Shown piece after piece: positions 11,601-23,100 of a DNA stretch of 64,000 bases. Numbering within the stretch: position 1 is the stretch's first letter; each line of letters starts with the position of its first letter. The stretch is from Oxyruncus cristatus. Its lineage: Eukaryota; Chordata; Aves; Passeriformes; Cotingidae. The notes beneath the pieces are model-generated. The model did not search any database. It worked only from the letters and a program-made list of their open reading frames with translations, and was not told where the DNA came from. The translations under genes were made by a program, and so were the position numbers. The stretch lies in the NCBI GenBank assembly GCA_013399855.1, contig VXAY01002071.1, positions 1 to 64,000 on the forward strand, in the 5' to 3' direction.

Positions 11601-14600
11601 AGCCACAGGGATACCCGTTCTCTGACCAGCTGGTGCCTCTGGCAACCTGCTCTGCACATGTTTCAGGAAGTCAGCTATAAACAGGATCCAATTTTCACAT
11701 CTTTTCTCTGCTGCTTTTTAGGTTTCAGGAGTCAGTGGCAATGCTGAGAGTGTCTCACCCCCAGCACGTACAATAAAACACTTGTCAACCTGCAGCTACT
11801 CTTCAGCTGCAAATATTGCTTAACAGCTGAAACCCTCCCCCTCTGTAAGCCCCACTACAGCTCTGACAGATGCTGCACGAGGCTGTCACCAGCCTGCTCA
11901 GATCAGCAAGGGGCTGTTCAAGTTTCCCAAAGGTGCCCCATGCTGTACACATCCAAAAGACACTTTGGTAATTCACTGTTAAGAATGGTTACTTTAAACA
12001 GGTCTCTTCAACAGGTACACCCTGTAGGTATGGAGATGGCAGTGGCCCTTACCCACATATGAGCAAGGATGTTGACTTCAAACATTCTTTCTATCTGGTG
12101 GTCCTGAGTTGAGAGCAGGTCAGCAGCTGTGATCACACCAGCGTTGTTCACCAGGATGGTCACATCCCCAATTTCCTTTTTCACCTTTTGGAGATAAAAA
12201 AAAGGCCCAGAAGTCTGTCTGTCAGTCATTATATAAAAAAAAAGAAAAAAGGAAAAAAATGCAAGGCTGCAGAAGACGAGCAATAATCAATTTATTTCTT
12301 AACATCATTTCTTTTATGGAGAGGAAGATCACAGTACCTTTCTAGATGTGGCAGAAACTGTGTAGTATTACCATGAGATCTGGTTTAGATCTGATTCTTC
12401 TCCCTTAAATAATTACTGCCAAAATTGATTGTCTTTCACACACTGAACACAGACACAGTTTGGACTGAGTAGTCACAGTTGGGACTATGGAGGTACAGAC
12501 AGTTTTGAGCCAGCTGGACCATAACCTTTACAATAAAATGTTTCATATGGCCTCAGTGCTGTCTGTGTTTCTTCAGAGGCTGGAACTCTCCAGAGCAAAC
12601 CTGGCAATGAGGAGTGATACCCTGGAGCCTCACTAAAGGGTGTGATCTCGGAAGTGCCTCATCACTCCGTGCACAGAGAGCAGCAAGGAGTGGGGAGGTT
12701 CCAAGGCCTTGCATGATTTGTATGCAATGCCTCTTCTCCAGTTTTCCCGACTTTTCTGGAAATGGAGCGCGTTTGGGTGAGCCCCTGTGCGTGCCCTGCT
12801 GCCCCACCTTCTCCGCAGCGCTGTAGATCTCCTCCCGTTTGCTGCAGTCGACCACGAAGGCTTCAACAGTGGCCCCCAGACTCTTGCATTCTGCTGCCGT
12901 CTCCTCAACGCCGTGCTGGAAGGGGCAGAGAAGAAAGACAACCTGTACACTATGGGAGAAAGCTCCAGCTACAAATCATGGAAAGAACATCTTTAGAAGC
13001 GAGACCGCCACGGCGGCAACCAGAAACACAGTTTAAGTTTAGGATTTGCGGTGCTATTGTATGGTTTCCCTTCAAGTTCTGTTATCCTCCCACGCAGCAC
13101 CCATGTGGCTTCCCCAGGCAGCACCATGTTGTCTTGCCCACTGAGCCAGCCTTGCCTCTTTCCTAACCCCATTGGTCATCTCACCCGTCTCTCCCCAGTC
13201 CCTGGGTTCCTCTTGGGTGTTGTTCCTCCCTTTTGCTCCACTGGCTGGCCGAGTACAGAAGCTGCTCCTTTCCCCCTCCCCGAGCCTTTACCCAATCACA
13301 TCCCATTTCCCGAGCCCTCTGCCAGAAGCCTTAAAAAACCCTCTGTTCACTTTGACTAAGGGCTTTTCACCTTTGGAACTTTATAGTCTGTGTGTGTGTC
13401 GTGGATTTGCACCCAGGCACAGGGGCCATCCACCAGCCGCCCCCACCTCTGAGAGACTGATCGGTCCCTCGAGGAGTCGGTCCCTTGGTCAGCCCCTTGT
13501 CAAACTGGCGCCCAAATTCTAGGACCCCGGCGGATTTGCTACCGTGTAGAGATTTCTCCGGACGTCTAACGGGCTCAGGTGATGAAGTGGATTTCGGCTT
13601 CCCGGCCAGACAGATTCTACAACTCAGCGCTGGATTTCGACCTACCACGAACTAGGCAGGCCAGCAGTTGTATAGCCCCAAACTTTTATTTCTACACCCA
13701 CGTTTTAAAAATCATGGGAGCCCTATCCTCTAAACTGGAAAGGGATGGATATAAGTGCTTAAAAAACCTCATTTACTTCCACGGACACTCAATAGATAAA
13801 GCTTCCCTGAAAGCGCTGATAAAATGGATTTTCAGAAGTAATTATGCTCTTCCCTATACCATCACCTATGAGGAATGGGACAAATTAGGACAAATTATGG
13901 AAAGCCACTCAAACAAATGACTCTTTAGTGTCTCGAGCAACCATTGCATGGCGTTCAATTTTAGGCATGCTGGATAAAAACGAAAAGAAAAAATCGGTTG
14001 TTTGGGAAGAAGGGACAGAACAGGGCCGTGGTCGAAGCACACGTCTTGCATCGGGAACAGATTTAGGGCAAGAAAATGTGTCCTCTCTACCCCCATCCCG
14101 CAACTCGCCCCCCCCCCCCCAGACCCAAAATGGATCGTCCCCTTCCAGCCCAACGCAATTCGGCAGCGACCTCCAAAATGCTGCCTCTCCCAAAGTACAA
14201 CCGAGTGGTGCTGCTTGTCCCGCTGCACCGCCAGGTGGCGCTGCTCTCCCCGCAGCAGAACGAGCCTTTCCCACCACGGGAATCCCAGTCCTAAATTCCT
14301 TTAATACGTTATTTGGAATTGGACCGTATGTGTACCGAGGTGTACGCACCTCCAACCAAGCTCAAACCTCAGTTCCACTGAATGAATTGGTGATATCAAA
14401 GAAATTGGCTTTTGAAGCGACTCAAAATGTCGCTGACGCATCTGAGACAGTGCAGTCATACACCTAAAAGCCAACAGAGCCATTTATAGACCTCGCAGAG
14501 AGACTGAAGGACACTCTCTCAAAACAATTTAAGTATCCAGGAGCTCAACACTCAATCTTTCTAAAATTGGAAACAGAACTAGCTAATGATGATTGTCAAC

Positions 14601-17600
14601 AAATATTAAGGACCCTCAAAGATCCGATTCCAATGGACATGGTTAAAGCATGTAGCAATGTAGGATCCCACACATACACCAAGTTCCTACTAACTGAAGT
14701 CCTGGCAGTGCAACAACAACAGAAGGAGGCTACATGTTACCACTGCAAACAAACAGGACATTTTAAAAAAGACTGCCCTCAGCTGAAAAAAAGAGAGCCT
14801 ACAGTACCACCTAGCTTGTGTCCCTGATGCAAAAAGGGATTGCACTGGGCAAGGGACTGTAGATCACACTTCTATAGAGAGGGGGGGCCGCTTTCGCTGA
14901 AAGCTGCACAAAAGCTGGCCTCAATTTCGGGAAACGGGGAGCCCAGTGCGAAGGGCAGCGCGAGGACACAAAATGCCTGACAAGTCAACCACACACAGCT
15001 GCTCCCCTCGATCCCAAACGGAGACCCAGAGCAAGGGTCTCTAGGGTGGACTTGGCATCTCCCCACCATCACCTCACAATAAACAGCGACAACTACCAAA
15101 CAGTTGTCGTGAAACCAACAAATAACCTACCAGTGCCTGCTGGAAAATACATTTTAACTGGGGCTGCTACACCTAATCATACAGGGTTAACAGCTGTCCC
15201 ACAACCAGTGACTGTAGAGAACGCAAAGGCATTGGAAGTGACTGTCAAAGCTCTGTTTCCACCCATGGAGCTAGACACAGAAACACCAATTGCCAATTTA
15301 ACCCCCACTGCTGTGGGGGAGAACACTTTGGACTCTATGCCTTTGGTCCAGTGGTCACAATCTATTTTACTCGATCGGCCAATGCTAACCTGCACGGTAT
15401 TTTTTCCCAACACTAACCAATGTGTTCGGGTTAAAGGTCTCAGACACAGGAGCAGACATCACGATCTTTGCAGAAAGTGACTGGCCGAAGGAATGGAGCA
15501 GTACAAAGTCCTGCATCGACATCAAAGGGGTAGGAGGAGCTCAGTCACCACTCCAAAGTGTCTGCACTTTACTAATCAAAGGACCGTAAGGTAAAACTGC
15601 CTCAGCAAAGCCGTATGTCCGTAATATTCTAATGACCCTCTGGGGGAGGGATATTACAGGATAATGGGGAGTCCAACTACCTACCTCAAATTTAGTTTAA
15701 AGGCCACTGGTGAGCTGCAGTCTCCTGCCCTCACATGGCTCTCTGATGAGCCAGCCTAGGTATCCCAGTGGCCCCTAAAGGGAGACAAATTCCATCAAAC
15801 CAACCTACTAATGGATGAACAACTAACAAAACGATGTATCATACCAACTGATAGTCCTTGGAATTTCCCCTTATTACCTGGGGAAGGGGACATGTTTGTG
15901 TCTCAACTTAGGATCCAGTCCTAAGTGGGTTCCGTAACGCCTGGGGAAATTTTACAACAGCAAATAACTACCACTATGATCTCCATCATTATCATCATCT
16001 TGATTCATCCGGTCGTCATGTCATATCAGCCTTCTCCAACACCTCCCCTTCCAGATTGGGTTGCAACTAATCATAGAAACATATGGTCTTCCCTGGCTAA
16101 GTACTTGAATGTCAATTCATTGTGTCTTTGAGTTTCAGATCCCTCTAACCCATTCAAAACAGGTATAATTGCAATCCCCTGGTCCCCTCAAAAATGGTCT
16201 GGATTTCAAAATCAGTACTTCCCTTGGTGTAATGACCCCAACAAAAATTAAAACCAGGCTGTGTCCTGCATCCCCCGTTCCCCCAGACGCCAAAACAACT
16301 CCACAATCCTTTAACAATTACCCAGAAGAATAGGAAATTTTAGGTACCTTCCCCACAGTCCACTGTTTCTATTTTATCACTAAAAAAGAGGGGAAGAGTG
16401 AATGGAAACTCAGTGTAACATCTTATGGAGCCTATTCTAGTTTTGAGTTCTGGTGCAAGGAAAAAATAACCTTTGAAATTGAATCTCCCCCACTGTCAGT
16501 TGTCCTCCCTAAGGGGCTGTCCCTTGGATCTGTGGACTTCGGGTACGAAAATCAATCCCTAAGGAGGCAGTTGGAGGACCTTGCACCTTTGGTCAATTAA
16601 CACTTTATAATCCCACAAAAACAATTCCTTCCCTAGTTATTAATCCTGCCAAAAAAAAAAATTACAAAGGTTGACATCACAGTCCATCCCGAAAAGCTGG
16701 ACTCCCCGCAGTGCAGCGACTAAAAGAGAGTGGACAACCATTCGTTACAAACATAGCCCCTCAAGCAGCCCTTCACCCTCTGGCTCAGCAGCATCCCCTT
16801 TCTAAATTTCAAAATTTGCAACAATTCACAGAAGGCTGTGACTCTAACCTTCACTTTTGGTCACACAGCCAGGATGTTTGGGGCAGCTTAGTAATTCCGG
16901 CCATAGGCACAATGCACGCCCTAGATTTATTTACAAAAATGGGATGCTGGTTAGCCAAAGAAGCAAATGCAACTAGCGCAGCACTGGAAGACCTTTTACT
17001 AGATTCCCAACAAATCTAGAAAGTAACATTACGGAATAGAGATGCAATTGATTTTCTATTATTGGTTAATGGGCATGGTTGAAGTGAGTTTGAAGGGCTG
17101 TGCTGTGTACATTTCTCAGACCATTCCCAATCCATCCACTCCCACAAAAATGAACTCAGCTCCCTCATTCAACAGATCCTAAAATCAGACGAGGTTAGTT
17201 GGGACGGTATGTTCGGCTGGGTTTCCCTAGAAGGACTCTCACTGCCCCTGAAAAAATTCCTATTATTTTTGCTTTTAGGTTTGTCTGTGTTAGTAATCCT
17301 TCTTTGTGTCCTCCCATGTATAGCTAGATGTCTTCAAGGTCTTGTTATGCACAACACTGCTCAACTTTATGTTTCATTAATAAAGAAAAATGGAAGAGTG
17401 CACAACTGTCCCCTGCCCACGTGTTACTGCTCAGGCACTGCGGCAGGGCAGGTACAGGCTGGAGATGTCTCTTAATTGTGCAAACACTGCCAGACCCCTG
17501 AGCAGTTCATGGCTACCCAGGGATAGAGCTGTAGGTGGGGTCCTTGAGAAGACAGGTATTGCAGTCTTAAATTTTGGACCTGCCTACAGGGACTGTCAGA

Positions 17601-19149
17601 AAGTCCATGTGGCAACAAGAACGAGTTTGCCTTGGTAAGGCACACATAACTAGGCTGCAGAAAATGGGCACACAGTGCCTATCACAGCATAGCAGGCAGA
17701 CAGTGTGAGTGTAAACAGAGCTCTTCAAGCACAGGCCTGTCTGATACTCGAGATATGAAAACTGGCTCTACGTGTTTCTCTGTATTCACATACTGGGTGT
17801 AGAAAAGAAGTGTCTTCCACAGTGCAAAATGGCATTTCAAGAATGGCATTTGACACACAGAACAGAAGCTTCCCTAAGTCAACCCACTAAGCCAGGGCAG
17901 AAGTGACCTGTGTGTAGCCTTGTCCCCAGGTGCCAGGGGACATTTTATCCAGCAAACATGGGCAATGCTCTACTTTGCTGCAGCCCTGTACACATGGGAG
18001 AGCAGTACCATGCCTCCTGCCACCCCCTACAGTGTCTGCTCTTAGCCATAATGGGCAGCACAAAGAGACACTGCAAATGTTCTACAGTGTCTTCCCTGTG
18101 TGTACATCCCCTTATCTTCGGCTTATCTTGGATTTCATGGGATTTTCTTTGTTTGCTTGTGATGGCCTGGGTTTTATTTTGCAGATTCAGGATGACAGGA
18201 TGAACTCTTCTGCTGACCCACTGTGTCAGAAACCTTTCCCACTCTCTGCTGCCCAGCCTCTCACCCTCCCTGTACAGCTGCTTGCACCTACACACACTTG
18301 GCCTTGATCCCTACTGAATGCCAAGCTGCATGTTTGTACCTCTCCATCCTCCACTTGTCAAGGCTTTTTGCATTCCAGTCAAATTATCTGAAACAGTTGG
18401 GGCCAGTAGGAACATTTAGCAAGGAGCCATCTACACTTGTAGCTGCCCCAGAGGGCAGCAGGGCTCACACACAGCTCAACACAGCCACAGCAATGCTGTC
18501 GATGGGAGTAAAGAGAAAACACAGCTTGCAGCAATGTAAGCAAAATGCCTGAGGCCAGAGAGACTCAGCGGAGGCAAACCTGCTCCTCTGGGGAGCCAGG
18601 CTGCTGGTCTCAGCGTGCTCTGCCTGCCAGCCCAGGCAGCGGTTCCAACAGCAGCGCTCCGAGCACGCCCTTCCCTCTCGCAGGGACTCTGCCAGGCGCT
18701 GCCGGCTCCCTCGCTGAGCAGCACCCAGGAACTGCGGGACCCAGAGCCCTCCATCCTCTGCTGCCAGCGGGGCCAAACCCTCTCCTGGCGCTCAGCGTCC
18801 CAGTCAGAGCCGGCCGTGAGCCGACGGCAGCGGAGGGGGAAGGAGCTGCTGTGGATGCAATCGGGTGATGCCCCTCCTACGCTCTTGAAGCCCACGGGGC
18901 TCGGAGGTGAAGGAGTGAGGACACGAGCTGTGCCATTACCTTGCTGATGTCCCAGAGGACCAGCCTGCTCTGGCGCTTGGCGAACTCGAGGGCGGTCGCT
19001 CTGCCGACGCCATGGCCAGCACCCGTGATGAGCACAAGCTCTCCGCTGACAGACTTCCTCCTCACGGGGACGAACAGCTTCACGAAAGCCTCCAGGTAGG
19101 AGTAGACGAGCGTAGCCAGGAACAGGAGAAGCTCCAGGAGCAGATTCAT
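5690..19149 (-). CDS. HSD17B11: 17-beta-hydroxysteroid dehydrogenase 11/13-like, complete seven-exon gene
   Basis: Short-chain dehydrogenase/reductase; family members are membrane-anchored on ER and lipid droplets and oxidise steroids, retinol or lipid substrates with NAD. Exons (minus strand): 19149-18940, 12915-12808, 12184-12053, 11460-11354, 7761-7624, 7371-7255, 5777-5690. All have AG/GT borders, and codon phases join exactly to give 299 residues plus stop, against about 300 in the family. Visible parts: hydrophobic anchor (1-25), TGAGHGVG cofactor motif (42-49), NNAG (119-122), catalytic Ser172 in VASAAG, and the Tyr185-x-x-x-Lys189 pair in YCSTK. Tyr185's exon ends TG and the next starts C, making Cys186. 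The C-terminus is [12 protein letters not shown]. Residues such as [16 protein letters not shown] and LLSTQD recall HSD17B13 as much as HSD17B11, so the orthology is open. Intron 1 contains an antisense retrovirus and intron 4 a CR1. It is head-to-head with NUDT9. Confidence 0.93.
8594..11025 (+). mobile_element. CR1 LINE, long but broken copy
   Basis: A near-continuous CR1 non-LTR retrotransposon in HSD17B intron 4, antisense to the gene. The endonuclease part is visible near 8640-9050 (YRP-like start, [14 protein letters not shown] motif, FVNKEG, NDHEM). The reverse transcriptase part lies at about 9600-10650, including FADDT at about 10135 and VAKKANGIL at 10395. The 3' end has the typical FRLNIRKFF...GCPGRWW region and closes with short ATTCTAT-type terminal repeats at 11010-11025. 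Frames are broken by many stops and frameshifts, and the catalytic KAFD-type motif is altered, so it is dead. The 5' UTR is missing, as is usual for CR1 copies. Confidence 0.93.
13040..13523 (+). promoter_or_regulatory. Putative 5' LTR and primer-binding site of the retrovirus
   Basis: The stretch before gag has a TTAAAAAA TATA-like box near 13330 and a GT-rich R/U5-like part. It ends in TTGTCA, followed three bases later by TGGCGCCCAAATTCTAGG (13506-13523). That begins with the TGG complementary to tRNA CCA tails, and its first ten bases fit a lysine-type primer site. No second LTR is found to confirm the borders, and the left boundary is a guess. Confidence 0.5.
13714..14860 (+). pseudogene. 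Retroviral gag remnant
   Basis: Starts with an ATG followed by Gly ([11 protein letters not shown]), the arrangement of a myristoylated matrix protein. It stops at 13918-13920 and continues in another frame through a proline-rich stretch. There is another stop at 14465, then a capsid-like end ([13 protein letters not shown]). Two CCHC zinc knuckles follow: [14 protein letters not shown] at 14735-14776 is intact, while the second (14819-14860) has a TGA stop between its first two cysteines. Much of the capsid appears to be deleted between about 14400 and 14480. It is non-functional as it stands. Confidence 0.87.
15046..15700 (+). pseudogene. Retroviral protease region remnant
   Basis: An open frame of 144 residues (15046-15480) of uncertain identity leads into the protease. 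The aspartic protease active site DTGAD (15443-15457) is present, but in a different reading frame from that leader, so a frameshift lies immediately before it. Downstream LWGRDIT at about 15640 matches the conserved C-terminal helix region of retropepsins, and stops follow at once. It is inactive. Confidence 0.83.
15700..15890 (+). pseudogene. Reverse transcriptase stub
   Basis: After the protease, a [18 protein letters not shown] stretch and PTDSPWNFP mark the N-terminal finger region of a retroviral reverse transcriptase. The polymerase then ends abruptly. No YxDD, RNase H or integrase sequence is found before env starts, so several kilobases of pol have been deleted. Confidence 0.75.
15925..17475 (+). 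pseudogene. Retroviral env remnant
   Basis: Begins near a short hydrophobic, signal-like segment ([13 protein letters not shown]). It continues as a stop-ridden surface-protein region and ends with a transmembrane subunit. There a heptad-rich part leads to [11 protein letters not shown], then a TGA stop (17080-17082), then SEFEGLCC. The first cysteine of the CX6CC motif is thus replaced by the stop. The membrane span ([18 protein letters not shown]) starts near 17250. An AATAAA lies at 17379-17384. The reading is broken and cannot yield an intact envelope. Confidence 0.83.
17609..19112. repeat. Duplicated HSD17B exon-1/intron-1 segment, copy B
   Basis: The partner of 33-2441. From 17947 to 19112 it is nearly identical to copy A. 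It lacks the solo LTR and the 300-bp block found there. The homology starts immediately after the retroviral remnant, so the viral insertion or a linked deletion may define this edge. Confidence 0.93.
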
Positions 19150-19324
19150 GACTCTCCCCAAGCTCCTCCGCTGCGCGAACTGCGCCGGAACCCCGCCGGA
19201 ACCCCGCCACCCCCGCCCCACCCACGTCCTGCGAGGCCACGCCCCCGTGGAGCAGCGCCCAATCAGAGCGCGGCTGAGCACCGGGGGCGGGGCAAAGCCG
19301 CGGGCCGGGGGCGGCGGGGGGGAT
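19150..19324 (-). promoter_or_regulatory. Likely native HSD17B promoter (GC boxes, CCAAT)
   Basis: Directly upstream of the HSD17B ATG the sequence is strongly CpG-rich. It holds GGGGGCGGGG (19283-19292), CCCCGCC-type boxes, and a CCAATCAGA element at 19259-19267. These are typical of TATA-less housekeeping or head-to-head promoters. No functional data can be read from the sequence. Confidence 0.55.
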
Positions 19325-19915
19325 GAGCGTGGCTGGAGCCCACGAAGGCGCGCTGTCATCCCCCCTTCCCGGCCGGGCAGGGGAGAGAATAACATGGAAA
19401 GCGACCCGTAGGTTGAGGCAAAGCAGGAAAATCGAAATTTTACTGAAGCAAAATCGAAAGTTTGCGCGCGCACAAGCAGAGAGGAAGAAAAAGGTATTAT
19501 TCTCTATTTCCCATGATCAGGCGGTGTCCGCCCACATGCCGGGAAGCAGGGCTTCGGCACACATAAGGGTCGCTCCGGAAGGCAAACTTTGTAAATTACA
19601 AACGCGCTCCCTTTCCTCCTCCCCCTGTCTTAGCTTTTATATCTGAGCTGACGTCACGCAGCATGGAGCATCCCTTTGGTTAGTTTGGGTCAGCTGGCCT
19701 GGCGGTGTCCCCTCCCCGGATCTTCCCCACCCGCGCTCGCTGACGGCTGGCAGAATGTTGGAGAGACAGCGCTGGTGCTGTGGGAGCGCTGCTCCGCAGT
19801 AGCCAAAACTCTGGTGTGTTCCTGCCCCCCCTTTCTAGGTACCAATGCCCACTCCTGCACCGCGGGGCCGCCGTGGCGACTGAGCTCCATCCCAGACAGT
19901 CCCGGCGCGGAGCGT
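19325..19915 (-). mobile_element. ERVK-like LTR inside the HSD17B/NUDT9 promoter region
   Basis: Read on the minus strand, this matches the LTR at 259-842 along its length. Shared parts are the GCATTGGTA...CTAGAA start region, ACACACCAG, the GCTGAGCAGC-like block, CCAGCTGACCCAAACT, and CCGAAGCCCTGCTTCC...ATGTGGGCGGACA in U5. Unlike that copy, it keeps an exact CRE palindrome TGACGTCA (19649-19656) and a TATAAAAG box (minus strand, 19641-19634). It is also rich in CpG. It reads toward HSD17B and away from NUDT9, and sits between the two genes' start sites. The outer borders are approximate because the TG and CA ends are eroded. Confidence 0.85.
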
Positions 19916-20015
19916 TCGTCACTGGCGCTGCTCCGCCCAATGCGGGGAAAGCTTGTACCGGGGCCGGCGGGCGGCTCCTTCGCGGCCCGGACGTAGGAGC
20001 CGCTGGGAAGGAGCA

Positions 20016-20057
20016 GTGTCCCGGAGCGGTGTCCCGGAGCGGTGTCCCGGAGCGGCT
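20016..20057. repeat. 13-bp minisatellite in the NUDT9 5' region
   Basis: GTGTCCCGGAGCG occurs three times in tandem just upstream of NUDT9 inside the CpG island. A second short duplication, CCCGGGGCTGCTTCCCAT twice, lies at about 20397-20433 in intron 1. Confidence 0.85.
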
Positions 20058-20180
20058 GCCTCGCACCGCCGGTCCCAGCGCTCCCATCCCGCAGCCGGCC
20101 CAGATCTGCACTCCCGGCCGCGGGGCCGAGGCTGAGGCGGGGCTCGCTCCCGCCGCGGTGGGGCCGCATAGGCGCCGCCG

Positions 20181-23100
20181 ATGCCGCTCCCGGCCGGGTC
20201 CCTGCGGCGGGCGGTGGCCGTGCTCTCGTTGTCCGTGGTGCTGTCGGCCCGGAGCGCTGCCCAGCGCCGCCCGGCACACAGGTACCGCGGGCTGTGCGCG
20301 GGGCAGCCGGGCCGCGACCCGGAGCGCGGCCGCTGCCGCTGCCGGAGGTCGGTGCCCTGTTCAGCGGGGAGCAGCCGCCTCATGGCCGGGCCGAGATCCC
20401 GGGGCTGCTTCCCATCCCGGGGCTGCTTCCCATTCCCTACCAGCGCAGGGGGAGCTCGGCGAGGGGTGTGCGGTGTCGCTGAAGGGTGTCCCTTTTGGGC
20501 ACGGCAGAAACGTAAACCGGCCTGTCCTTTGAAGTGATGTAATTACTGAAAAATACAAAAGTAATGTTGCCCTTTTCCATATCTCTGCTAAAAGTTTTTT
20601 TGAACTTCAGGTGTTTTATGAGTTGGATAGTCGGAAGAATTTCTTCTCAGAAAGGGTGGTCAGGCGTTGGAATGGGCTGCCTGGGGAGGTGGTGGAGTCA
20701 CCGTCCCTGAAGGTGTTTAGGGAAAAGACTAGATGTGGCACATGGTCTAGTTGACATGATGGTGTTTGGTCAGAGGTTGGACTCGGTCTCAGAGGCCTTT
20801 TCCGAGCAGTTAGTTCTGTGAATTGTGCTTTTGAGAACATCAGCTCAGCAATGGACGTGACACGTGCTGTACTTGTGACCAGTGAACTCTCCGGTTCAGT
20901 GAGAGGCAGAACCTCCTCTCCCAGATAAACCTGAGGATTTCACAGCATCTGAGATGTCTGACACTGGAACTGCTGTTTTTGAAAAAGCATGGCCTGTTTT
21001 GCTAGTTATAATCTAATATTCACATCTGGGTTCAAATACCAGGGTAAATAATGTATGGGTAGGGTTTTTTTTTCTTTTTTACATGAAACTCATTAGTCCC
21101 ATCATCACCTTGCACAGATGTTACGTTGTTAAAATCTGAATACTCTTTTGCAGAGGAGATATATTTCCTTATATAGAGAAAGCGATTCTTCGTTGATAAA
21201 ACCCCCACAACTTTTCACTAAGAATTTATGAATATCTTGTTTCTAGAGTACTCTTTTAGGTAATAACACCTTGCTGAGCTTTCAGTCTTTTGTCTAAAGT
21301 AATCTTTTTATTTTTGTAACAAGTAAAAAAAATTTGAGATCAGGAAGGCTACTTTGTATGTTGAAGGAAATCTGTTTAGAGTTTTTAATAGCTGATGAAC
21401 AGGCACTGTAACCCAACCTGTTGTATTTTACCTTTGGCTGGTCTTTCAGCTTCTGAAAACCCGTGGCAAAATAATGAGAGGCCTCAAGTATTTTTTTTCT
21501 TTTAACCTTGTTTGATAGTTCTAGCCTTCGTTTAAACTGAAAAGCAAATTGTGTGTTATCACGTATCTGTATTGCACAAAACGGTATTTTGGTGCTCAGT
21601 GCAACTTGAAGAGCTACATTGCTCAGGCTCTTAGATATTTCATTCTTGGTCTTACATGGTCTACCACTGGATGCAAGAGCAGGACTCTTGCAAGGCTGTG
21701 TTGTTTTATTGATGAATAGAGATTTAATAAAGATTTAAATAGAGAGTTAATGCTTAAGCAGACTTCTTGCTGCATTTATGGTAAATATCCTTGAGGTGTT
21801 CTGTGTATATGATTGCTAACTAGTCACTGTTACGCAGAGCATGGAATGGCAATTCTAGTTTTCAGCTTCTCCTCATGCTAAGAAGTCTTCATGTGTATTT
21901 AGTACAGTATCTTCTCCTTCAAGTAGCTGATGATAAAATTCAGACTTGTTGGTCCGGCATACACTTGGTATGGTACATCACTGAAAGAAGCAGTGATATA
22001 TTACTGAGAACGGTCTTCTGGAAAGAGCTGGGTCTATTCCTCTTGCTATCATGTACCCTGCAGATCCAGTATTACATGACGAATTAAAGCCTAATGAATT
22101 AGATGCTATATTTTTTTTTTTTTTCTATTTTTCAGTATCTCATCTGCAAACTGTTGGTCCCATCCTGTGAACATGTTCGACAGTTACAATGTTAAGTTCT
22201 ACCACAGCAAAGCTCTCACCTCCCCATATCCGGGATCACACGTTGAGCGTAGCCAAATTCCTGAAGATAAAGTGGGCTGGCTGACGGAATGGAAAGATTA
22301 TAATCCCGTGGAGTACACTGCAAAGTCTGTTTTGGCTGGACCCAGTTGGGCAGATCCCCAAATCAAGTGAGTGGAAATAAATGATGGCTCTTTTTTTCTA
22401 TGAATATGGAAGCAGGGAATAGTGATGACCTGAGTTAACAAGATCATCAGCTAAAGTGATGTGTGATTCTGCAGTGATATGTGAAAGTCAAGTCTAAGAA
22501 GAGTGATGGTTAGAGAATTGAGTTGTTTGGGTTAGCTGTGAAAGTCTTTGACACAAGATTTTACTGAGCTGTTGATGCTATTCAGTGTTTCTCTATGTTG
22601 TGAGCTAAATAAAAATCTCCTGATTCTCCTTAAGAATTTGGGACAATATATTCATAATATACTTGTTTGCTCATGGATTGAATGCAACATGAGAAAAGAA
22701 AGTAGAGCTGTAGTTCTGAAGTGCTCTGACTCAGGAGATGTGACAGGTTGAATGCATGACTGTAACTGTTGTAGGTTTTTTGACTATGTGTATTCATTTT
22801 TATTGATTCTGCAAATATTCTCCTCTCAAGAAATGCTGTATGCTTCTTGGCTAGAAAGTTGGATGCATGCATCAGGTGTAACTTGTGATAAATGTGAAGA
22901 GGTGATTCCTATGTTTGCACATCTGTGTAGGCTCTTGAGTTTTCAGCCTTACCTTCCTTGTTCCCCACTGCTGTGTAAGCATGAGTTTCTCTTTACTCTT
23001 AATGGAGTTTAATGTTCTGTTGATTACAAGGCAATCCTCAGACTCCATAGGTGTGCCAATGTTCTGCCAAGGCAGGTTGTGAAAGTGTTGGGTAATCTTT

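Larger units (their letters stand above)
13040..17475 (+). mobile_element. Internally deleted endogenous retrovirus in HSD17B intron 1
   Basis: A degraded provirus lying antisense to HSD17B. In order it shows an LTR-like leader, a primer-binding-like site, gag remnants with zinc knuckles, a protease with a DTGAD active site, a stub of reverse transcriptase, and an env remnant ending in a hydrophobic membrane segment. Most of pol is missing between about 15870 and 15900. All genes are interrupted by stops and frameshifts, so it cannot encode a virus. No second copy of the leader LTR is visible before 17609, where homology to the other HSD17B segment resumes, so the 3' LTR is lost, truncated or too diverged. 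Zinc knuckles and gag look betaretrovirus/ERVK-like, and the env transmembrane part looks gamma/alpha-type. Boundaries are approximate. Confidence 0.88.

Noticed and set aside
15046..15480. Retroviral dUTPase before the protease
   Set aside because: The position would fit a betaretrovirus-like layout, but I cannot see the conserved dUTPase motifs, so it is left unnamed.
5690..19149. Naming the complete gene HSD17B13 instead of HSD17B11
   Set aside because: Residues support either. HSD17B11 is used because that gene is the direct neighbour of NUDT9 in mammals; a phylogeny is needed to decide.
18476..19240. 254-residue minus-strand open frame overlapping HSD17B exon 1
   Set aside because: It reads exon 1 in another frame and runs on into the GC-rich intron; it is a by-product of CpG-rich sequence.
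19780..20532. 250-residue plus-strand open frame in the CpG island
   Set aside because: It runs through an LTR, a minisatellite, NUDT9 exon 1 in another frame and a splice donor. Stops are scarce there because of high GC.
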